Source of the DNA: a virus
Virus record (IMG/VR): IMGVR_UViG_3300009168_000061
Span: 1 to 43,877 of that record
Direction: 5' to 3' (one strand)
DNA length: 43,877 bases
In this document: positions 37,803-43,877 of the stretch, in pieces
Layout: every line of letters begins with the position of its first letter
Numbering within the stretch: position 1 is the stretch's first letter
Position numbers and translations under genes: made by a program
The notes under the pieces: generated by a model
What the model was told of the DNA's origin: nothing
The model's input: only the letters and a program-made list of their open reading frames with translations
Databases searched by the model: none

Positions 37803-40211
37803 TTACAAAATAACAGGATAACTCGCAGGGAAAGGAACACTTGGGATATTGTTGCTCGTTACATTTGTCAATCCGTTTACAGCTACACTAAAAGAAGCCT
37901 TATTGTAGGTGTTATTTATTATTGTAGGGCTAATCGCGGATGCTGCTCCTCCCCCTACAATAAGAAAGGCATTGGTTTTTGATACATCCCGTACATTAGC
38001 AATACAATTTGTAATATCCGTTTCATATACTGGATTTGTTGATGCATTCCAAGATACATATATTGATTCAAGGAATGTGTTGAACATATTGTTCCGGAAG
38101 ATTGCTCCAAACAATGTAGTTGAATTGGCCCATTGACCGCCTACCGCCCCACCACCATTAGCGGAATATATCTTGCAATTATCAACATAATAATTTCCAT
38201 AATTCCATAAATACATAGCATGATGAGCTAATGAGCTAAGTGTAATTACCGTTGAATTGGTTACAATAAGCATTCCCATAACGGTTACTGCTGCAACATC
38301 TCCCATCGCGTGATTTCCTGATGATTTTATATAAGAATTATCAACCCTACCTGTTGCGTAGTTATGCCCATTACATGCTATCCCTGTATTTGCTACGATC
38401 CTCGAATTAAATATATAAAATCCGATAGAGGATGCGATAGTGTGACCTGAACCGGAATTATTAATATTTACACCATGACAATATACATTCCCGCTCGCTG
38501 TTGTTATCGCGTTACCGGAAGTATTTCCATTAATGGTGATAGTGTTAGGATATGAGGAGTTATCCATACCCTCGCCTAATATTATAATATTATTGGTGGC
38601 AGATATGATAGGTAAAGTTGCAGACGCTCCGGTTAATGAAGCGCCATCTTCAAATTTAATAAAGAGATTACCTGTTGCAGATATACTTTCGGTGTAAGCC
38701 CCCGGCCTTACATTTACAATATCTCCGGCTGCAACTACTGAAACCGCTGCCTGAATGGTTTTGAAAGGTATGCTTTCGCTATACTTACTTATTCCTGTTC
38801 TCGTATCTGTACTACTTGGTGAATCCTTATCAACATAAATCTTACGTCCGGTAACAACTGCACCCGCTTCCGTGGCTATATTTTGCCATGTACCCGCAAT
38901 ACCTATTTGTTCTTTGTTTAAAGCGGTATTGTAATATAATCCACCATTAACAACCGTTGGTGCAACAGCTAAATTTGCAGTGCATATCGTATTTGTGCAT
39001 GTAACTACACCTGTATTTGTGACATTGAATTTTGATGTATGAGTACCTGTACCATTTGCGGCTGTATTTGTACCCCAATCACATAAATATTTAACTCCTG
39101 ATGCTAACGCCTGTTCGTATATTGAAATCCAATTAGCCCTATATCCTGCTGATCCGGTTTGATTTATCGTGTTAATTATCGCTGCACAATTATTTACTCC
39201 TGATGCTGTTGAGATTGTTCCAGTGCTAGTAATGTTTGATACAGATGCCGTACTCGTACCTCTATTAAAATCAAAATAACCTACACCTCCAACCGCCTGA
39301 TTATTGATGCTAAAATTTGTTCCTATATTACCTAAAACTAAATTTCTAATTACGCCAGTTCCACTCTGTTCTATTCTTATATAAAATACGCTACCCGTCC
39401 AATATTGCCTTATCCTTTCAAAATTCGTTGTCTGATCTGATGTATTATATGATTCAATTGTGCCATTCTGTGCTAATATCGCTTTACCGCTAATATTGTA
39501 GCCTGCACCTGTTTGTACCGTTGCGGTCTGATTCCATATATAATTCAGACTTCCGGTATCGGGAGCAGCGCCTATATCGGCAGGAGCTAAGACGACTGCT
39601 CCCGTTTTTCCATTGACGGATATAACCGGAGATGTTGGATAGGTTAATTGAGTCCATGATGATAGTTGAGATGGATCATTACCTGAAATAATCCATACAG
39701 TACCTAAATCAGATCGAGTAACCCAATCACCCTTTTGGCCTTGCAGGAGTAGCATTTCAGTTTGAGAGGGAACACTACCGAGATAATCCGTAATAGCGAG
39801 AGGAGGTAAATATTCCGGAGGTAATTTGCTATCTGCTCCCAAAGGTGCATATCCATTAGCTACTCCTTTATTTATTGTTTGTTCAGCTCCTAAACTCTCA
39901 GCGGTTATATCAATATTTCCCTCATCATCAGGACCAATACCATTGATAGTCTGGATTCCTGATTCCTTCCAATCTACACCATCGAAATATTTTATTTTTT
40001 TGGTTGATTTATCGTAAACAAACAATCCCTCTTTAGGATTGGCGATACTTGTAGTACTGATGACGCGAGGTATGAGTAATCCCTTATTTGTGCCATCAGG
40101 CCCGATCTCAAACCATGCTGAAGGATCAGCAAATAAATTCTCTCCTTTACCAATTGCCATTGTTCCGGTAAAAAAGAAATTATCCCATACTAACCCGCTA
40201 TTCCTTGCCAT
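37803..40211 (-). CDS. Receptor-binding tail fibre/spike with beta-helix domain (802 aa)
   Basis: ATG 40211 (TGATG overlap with the previous stop) is preferred over the GTG at 40214. Residues 1-100 contain an attachment segment of a type common in Bacteroidetes phage fibres (GLLIPRVISTTSI, then EGLFVYDKSTKKIKYFDG). The middle has Gly-Ala-rich linkers and residues 195-215 (SPVISVNGKTGAVVLAPADI) a typical fibre repeat. Residues about 455-800 show right-handed beta-helix character (FKTIQAAVSVVAAGDIVNVR and many NN/ST stacks). It probably recognises surface polysaccharide. No lyase catalytic residues were identified. Confidence 0.85.
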   Translation of the reverse strand: MARNSGLVWDNFFFTGTMAIGKGENLFADPSAWFEIGPDGTNKGLLIPRVISTTSIANPKEGLFVYDKSTKKIKYFDGVDWKESGIQTINGIGPDDEGNIDITAESLGAEQTINKGVANGYAPLGADSKLPPEYLPPLAITDYLGSVPSQTEMLLLQGQKGDWVTRSDLGTVWIISGNDPSQLSSWTQLTYPTSPVISVNGKTGAVVLAPADIGAAPDTGSLNYIWNQTATVQTGAGYNISGKAILAQNGTIESYNTSDQTTNFERIRQYWTGSVFYIRIEQSGTGVIRNLVLGNIGTNFSINNQAVGGVGYFDFNRGTSTASVSNITSTGTISTASGVNNCAAIINTINQTGSAGYRANWISIYEQALASGVKYLCDWGTNTAANGTGTHTSKFNVTNTGVVTCTNTICTANLAVAPTVVNGGLYYNTALNKEQIGIAGTWQNIATEAGAVVTGRKIYVDKDSPSSTDTRTGISKYSESIPFKTIQAAVSVVAAGDIVNVRPGAYTESISATGNLFIKFEDGASLTGASATLPIISATNNIIILGEGMDNSSYPNTITINGNTSGNAITTASGNVYCHGVNINNSGSGHTIASSIGFYIFNSRIVANTGIACNGHNYATGRVDNSYIKSSGNHAMGDVAAVTVMGMLIVTNSTVITLSSLAHHAMYLWNYGNYYVDNCKIYSANGGGAVGGQWANSTTLFGAIFRNNMFNTFLESIYVSWNASTNPVYETDITNCIANVRDVSKTNAFLIVGGGAASAISPTIINNTYNKASFSVAVNGLTNVTSNNIPSVPFPASYPVIL

Positions 40212-40744
40212 CACTGAACCGTTTTAAGCCATACAATTGTCACCTCCTGACCTTCTACGCTCTGGTTGAATGTTATTATACCACCAACCGGATCAAAGCG
40301 ATATTGATCATAATCCAAACCTTCATACATTGTTCCTTTCTCAGTAGTTACTATCAAAGTATCTACACCCTCTAAATCTGAATGTTGAAATGTCGTTTGG
40401 CCTATTGCTCCTATGAACTGGAACTTACCGCTAGTTGTAGTAATTGGCTGAGGGGGATTTGTGAATATCGTGTTCATAGTTTTCAATATATAGCATGTGT
40501 CATTTAATAAAGAACCATCTGATTTGTAGAAAGCGATCTTATAAGAATAGTTCTCATTGAATGTATTTGGCACTACTAAAAATTGTCCTGCTTCAGCCTC
40601 TATATCGGTCCTTACCGCTGTTCCATTGAATTCATAAACCATGTGAAGCGTCTCATCCACATCTGAGACAATAGGTAATTCTATTGTCTCAGCGCAAGTG
40701 ATCAGGTAACATTCCAGACATTCATATTTTGAGCAGCAAATCAT
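40211..40744 (-). CDS. Structural protein between membrane protein and fibre (177 aa)
   Basis: The ATG at 40744 overlaps the stop of the membrane protein (ATGA). A longer frame from 40840 would run through that gene and is rejected. It has a Cys-rich N-terminus (CCSKYECLECYLITC) and a beta-rich body with a YDQYRFDP-type strand. Fibre adaptor or tail-tip decoration is likely. Confidence 0.6.
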   Translation of the reverse strand: MICCSKYECLECYLITCAETIELPIVSDVDETLHMVYEFNGTAVRTDIEAEAGQFLVVPNTFNENYSYKIAFYKSDGSLLNDTCYILKTMNTIFTNPPQPITTTSGKFQFIGAIGQTTFQHSDLEGVDTLIVTTEKGTMYEGLDYDQYRFDPVGGIITFNQSVEGQEVTIVWLKTVQ

Positions 40745-41148
40745 TTTTTCCTGAATAAGATTGCATGTAAAGAAAGAAAGCCTCCGAGCATCGTATAAAC
40801 CAAAAACCATATAATATTTATGGTTACTATTACAAGCCATTTATTAAATGAGTCCGGGATATCTATAAAATCAGTCACCCAATAATGGAGAGCTAGTTTG
40901 CAAAAAGTATAATAGAAAACATACCATAATGCGGTAGCCCAATGAGCAAAACAAACAGCGCAATCACCCGCGACCTTTCCCAACATATTTTTATACTTGT
41001 TTGGACTATCATACAGATCGCTTAACCTATCCTGCCAATGAAAGATGATATCCAATATTTGCTGAGGCTGAATAGCGAAATAAAACAGCTTTACAAACGC
41101 TACACCCGCAAACCAGAAGATTACCGTATATAAGAGAAACACTAACAT
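40741..41148 (-). CDS. Three-span membrane protein, holin candidate (135 aa)
   Basis: Hydrophobic spans lie at residues 2-24, about 58-86 and 103-130. It sits inside the structural block, where lysis genes are sometimes placed, but no endolysin is encoded nearby. Holin is the usual guess for such a protein; a role in virion or host membrane is possible. It is coupled by overlap on both sides. Confidence 0.55.
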   Translation of the reverse strand: MLVFLLYTVIFWFAGVAFVKLFYFAIQPQQILDIIFHWQDRLSDLYDSPNKYKNMLGKVAGDCAVCFAHWATALWYVFYYTFCKLALHYWVTDFIDIPDSFNKWLVIVTINIIWFLVYTMLGGFLSLHAILFRKK

Positions 41149-41687
41149 AATTTACATGGGTTTTCAATACACGATGGATCTTTTATAACAATTGCATCTA
41201 TCATATTAAACGTGAGTGAGACAATTGTTCTCTTATTCCTTTGCAAAGCAGCTTGTATATCTGCATCAGCAAGGTTGAGTAATTCGTTTGTTATTATGGT
41301 TGATGGATTGGTTGAGGCTGAAACAAGATTAGTCCGGAAACCTTCGCAATATTGGATTGTAGTCAATAGATTTGAAAGAAGCTCTTCCGGATCTGCATTA
41401 TCCATAATGGCAACCAGATTGACCGTGATATTGGTATCGTAAGCAGAATCAATGCAATCAGAAATAAGGTTTTCAGCACTTGGATTGAAAACGATATTGC
41501 CATCATTCCTGAGATAGAAATAATCGCCTAAAGTATCATTTGGGAATACTACTTTATACTGATCTGCTTTCATTGTAAGGATCTGGTTAGTTTGCTCATC
41601 CCTCCAGACGTTACTATACCCTTCGCAGAAATATTTGTTATTTGCGAGGATACAATCACGAACCTTATCCAACATTCCACCTATCAT
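41142..41687 (-). CDS. Tail terminator/tail completion-like protein (181 aa)
   Basis: Its size, alpha/beta composition and placement right after the neck (gp10-like) gene match tail terminators. C-terminal Cys-rich end ENPCKLC. The start overlaps the previous stop. Identification rests mainly on position. Confidence 0.55.
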   Translation of the reverse strand: MIGGMLDKVRDCILANNKYFCEGYSNVWRDEQTNQILTMKADQYKVVFPNDTLGDYFYLRNDGNIVFNPSAENLISDCIDSAYDTNITVNLVAIMDNADPEELLSNLLTTIQYCEGFRTNLVSASTNPSTIITNELLNLADADIQAALQRNKRTIVSLTFNMIDAIVIKDPSCIENPCKLC

Positions 41688-42307
41688 AAACTAGCCTTTA
41701 ACTGAGCATCCAGAACCTTCACATATCTTTTAAAAACCTCATCCTCATAAACCTTCAGCTCCTCCTTTGTTCCGGAAAGAATTGCGCCAAACCGGGCCTC
41801 TAATCCTTCACGCTTTTTTGCATCCTCTTCGGTAGTTATACCTAAAAGGATCGTTGTTTTTCCTTTGGTTGCTATCTTGTAATTATTAATGATAAGATCC
41901 CCGGAATACTTCAGATTAATCTTTGAGATATCCATTCCCTGAATTTCCCGGAGTTGTTTATACCCGTTTTCGAGGTACATGGTTTGAGGCTTAGTTTTCT
42001 TTATAGATCTCTTTATTGCACCGCTTTTGAGTTTGCGTTCAACGATCCGCTCACCTTTAAAACCTCCCTTACCTAGCGGCTTAAAAGATCCTTTTTTGAC
42101 GAACTGTTCCTTTGAAACGTATATCGGAGTAGTTGAGTAATCCCCTATTTTCTGATTATTACTATTGAGGCCATCTCTTACGATCCTGTTTTTGATTGTT
42201 CCGAGAAGCCTGTTTGCAGCAGGCAACATCACTGATTCTGAAAGGTTTTGAGTTTCAGCATCCGCTTTAAGTTGTTCCAACATCTTAGCATAATCACTGA
42301 TAGTCAT
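41684..42307 (-). CDS. Head-tail (HK97 gp10-like) neck/virion morphogenesis protein (207 aa)
   Basis: Residues about 60-170 show the pattern of phage virion morphogenesis or HK97 gp10-like proteins: a basic helix, then YKQLREIQGM, then ILLGITTEEDAKKREGLEARFGA. This family joins head and tail. Its presence implies a head with a connector even though no portal was recognised. The leader has a CTTAAAAACTTAA motif. Confidence 0.65.
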   Translation of the reverse strand: MTISDYAKMLEQLKADAETQNLSESVMLPAANRLLGTIKNRIVRDGLNSNNQKIGDYSTTPIYVSKEQFVKKGSFKPLGKGGFKGERIVERKLKSGAIKRSIKKTKPQTMYLENGYKQLREIQGMDISKINLKYSGDLIINNYKIATKGKTTILLGITTEEDAKKREGLEARFGAILSGTKEELKVYEDEVFKRYVKVLDAQLKASL

Positions 42308-42337
42308 AAAACAACATTTAAGTTAAGTCTTAAAAAC

Positions 42338-43345
42338 TTAACCATTCACAACCCATCTGATACCCCTGCATTCTAAGCAACTATCCCTGTAATTCTTTAA
42401 TATTGAATACATTCCGCGTACTAATCCGTTCCATTTCTCCCGGTATTCAGTATCCAAATCAATCCTCATCTGAGCGGACTCCTCCCGGTTATAGACAACC
42501 CAATTGTTCATTCTGGAGGTATGCAGTCTTTCATCGAGGAGTAATATTCTGGATTTAAGCCATATAAGTTCTCCGACATATGTTTTTGCGAGATCGCATA
42601 AGAATTGATCGTAATCGCATTCACAACTGAATATAAGATTGATCCCGTAACCCTCTTTAGAGCCTACCTCTTTAGATCCATTATAGCTTTCAGTATAGGC
42701 GCAATAATTCGGCTCAGTGCCATTGCACCCGGACGTACACATAAGAGTAGCTGAAGCCATTGTAACATTAGTGTCATCAATAACAAATCGAGCATACTTA
42801 CCCCGTACTATATAATTGAGTTGGAATGAATTCACCTTACCGCCTACTAAACTAACCGGATATGAAGTCTGATACCCATTATCATATATCAGTAAATGTG
42901 TTTCAGCGGAAACGAGAGGATATATCTCTATATCCTTTATGAAAACTTTCTTTAGCTTCCCTCTAATCCTTGCACTCCTGAAGATCGTGATCCCTCTTTC
43001 GAGAGCAGCAGGAGCAATAGAAACATTTGGATTAAAAGTAGAAGTTCGGAAAGATGGAGCAGATAAATCGGTAGTGATATTGTTTGTATTCAGGATAGCG
43101 ATCATATCGTTTTTGACCTGTAAAGCGGCCTGCTTAACCTTTGCCCTTGCCAACCTTAAACCCGTCATATAAGTTTCATTGGCAATTGCTGATAGATTGG
43201 TGATGCTGATCTCCGGAGCGTCCATAAGGTCGAATCCAGACAATGAACATTCGCGTTCACCATTGCAAAGATCGCTAACGGTTACAATGTCATCTAAGCA
43301 GCTACCTAAGCATTCTTTTTCCTCTACACTCGCTTTCAAACGCAT
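42338..43345 (-). CDS. Cys-rich virion protein of unknown function (335 aa)
   Basis: A mixed protein with an N-terminal Cys cluster, a central beta-rich part and a helical C-terminus (residues 255-315), with about 14 cysteines. It lies between the major virion candidate and the neck protein. It could be a connector, an unusual capsid protein or a tail-head adaptor; I could not decide. The ATG comes three bases after a terminator-type T run. Confidence 0.6.
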   Translation of the reverse strand: MRLKASVEEKECLGSCLDDIVTVSDLCNGERECSLSGFDLMDAPEISITNLSAIANETYMTGLRLARAKVKQAALQVKNDMIAILNTNNITTDLSAPSFRTSTFNPNVSIAPAALERGITIFRSARIRGKLKKVFIKDIEIYPLVSAETHLLIYDNGYQTSYPVSLVGGKVNSFQLNYIVRGKYARFVIDDTNVTMASATLMCTSGCNGTEPNYCAYTESYNGSKEVGSKEGYGINLIFSCECDYDQFLCDLAKTYVGELIWLKSRILLLDERLHTSRMNNWVVYNREESAQMRIDLDTEYREKWNGLVRGMYSILKNYRDSCLECRGIRWVVNG

Positions 43346-43347
43346 AA

Positions 43348-43378
43348 AAAAAGCCTTACGTTAAAGGTAAGGCTTTTT
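43348..43378. terminator. Terminator hairpin after the seam-crossing virion gene
   Basis: AAAAAGCCTTAC (43348-43359) is complementary to 43367-43378 around a 7-base loop, with T runs on both strands. Placed inside the late operon it would lower expression of downstream genes relative to the gene before it. Confidence 0.75.
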
Positions 43379-43395
43379 CAAAATATATGTTTATA

Positions 43396-43877
43396 CTAGG
43401 GAACTACTACGAAACCGAAGTTCGTTATACCATTGATGTTACCCGGTACAACCGTATTACCATCATATGTTATAATTGTTCCATTTGTTGTGAACTTGAC
43501 ACCACTTGCAACTTCATTCATCTGAGTAACAAGCTCAACCAGATTGTTAACCTTCACGTTTGGCGCACCTTTCACGCTACCTACATCCAATGTAGAAACC
43601 ATCATCGGGAATGTAAGCCCCGCAGGAGTCCAATTGTATGTTTCCGCAACCACTGGAGGAGGTATTGGAGTTCCGGTTGGACAAGGTAAAATGACCGGAG
43701 GACAGGTAAGGAACGAAAATAACCCATTGACGCCCTGAATATTACAAACCATATCAGGTAAAAAGAATATATCCCAATACAGCTTATATTGATAGGTCCA
43801 CACATCGAGGCAATCGTCAAAATGGATGTTTAGATCCCAAAGAAGCGGATAAACAGGATCTAAAATTGAGCCTTTAA
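43396..43877 (-). CDS. Probable major virion (tail tube-like) protein, C-terminal part, crossing the window seam
   Basis: This is the continuation of the frame 418..1. From 43877 leftward the frame has no stop until 43396. A GTG at 43803 can be mistaken for a start, but the 24 codons upstream are open and join to the other end. The C-terminal half has a Pro-rich stretch (TCPPVILPCPTGTPIPPPVV) followed by a beta-rich domain ending GFVVVP. The stop lies 18 bases before a strong hairpin. Confidence 0.7.
   Translation of the reverse strand, partial: KGSILDPVYPLLWDLNIHFDDCLDVWTYQYKLYWDIFFLPDMVCNIQGVNGLFSFLTCPPVILPCPTGTPIPPPVVAETYNWTPAGLTFPMMVSTLDVGSVKGAPNVKVNNLVELVTQMNEVASGVKFTTNGTIITYDGNTVVPGNINGITNFGFVVVP

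Noticed and set aside
40744-40840. N-terminal extension of the 177-residue structural protein
   Set aside because: It would be read through the membrane protein gene in another frame; the ATGA overlap at 40744 gives a clean start.
43602-43820. 72-residue frame and the GTG-started 135-residue frame at the right end
   Set aside because: The first is a shadow in another frame; the second is only the tail of the longer seam-crossing gene.

Overview
The window looks like one complete, circular genome of 43,877 bp from a temperate or plasmid-like tailed phage (siphovirus type) of a Bacteroidota host, probably Bacteroidales. A gene read leftward off base 1 continues in the same open frame from base 43,877, giving exactly 300 codons across the seam. 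The host assignment rests on four perfect -7 boxes of the form TAnnTTTG, three of them with TTTG about 18-19 bases upstream (the -33/-7 promoter of Bacteroidetes), on AT-rich leaders with few Shine-Dalgarno sites, and on the families present (Bacteroidetes-type tyrosine recombinase, RecT, YqaJ, RusA, DnaB, ParA).

Layout. Bases 1-7897 (minus) hold the tail block: tape measure, two large baseplate or hub proteins, fibronectin-like proteins and the first part of a probable major virion protein. Bases 7900-10270 are an island of two rightward genes, a winged-helix protein and an RNase H-fold protein with most catalytic carboxylates missing. The island also holds a pseudoknot-like leader RNA (8040-8135) and a strongly structured 180-base element (9166-9347). 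Bases 10270-20103 (minus) hold a packed operon of about 24 genes. It begins with the small terminase subunit, contains the large subunit and a ParB-like protein, and is otherwise small unknown genes, many coupled by TAATG or ATGA overlaps.

Bases 20414-37162 (plus) are the early and maintenance region. It contains host-takeover type proteins, several tiny membrane proteins, the integrase, a divergent HTH switch, RecT with YqaJ exonuclease, a helicase-loader-like protein with DnaB helicase, RusA resolvase, a HAD-like protein with an altered active site, and ParA with a ribbon-helix-helix partner. Bases 37235-43877 (minus) continue the structural block: a beta-helix receptor-binding fibre, a membrane protein, tail-completion and neck proteins, a Cys-rich virion protein, and the rest of the seam gene.

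Together this gives replication by DnaB with recombination by RecT, YqaJ and RusA, packaging by TerS and TerL, a long non-contractile tail, integration by Int and partition by ParA with an RHH protein. No portal, capsid protease, classical major capsid protein or endolysin is recognisable by eye. They may be too diverged to see, or the element may depend on a helper. The strongest candidates for something undescribed are the 8.0-10.2 kb island, the degenerate repeat array beside TerS (19111-19390), and a shared operator-like motif linking the HTH switch to the integrase promoter.
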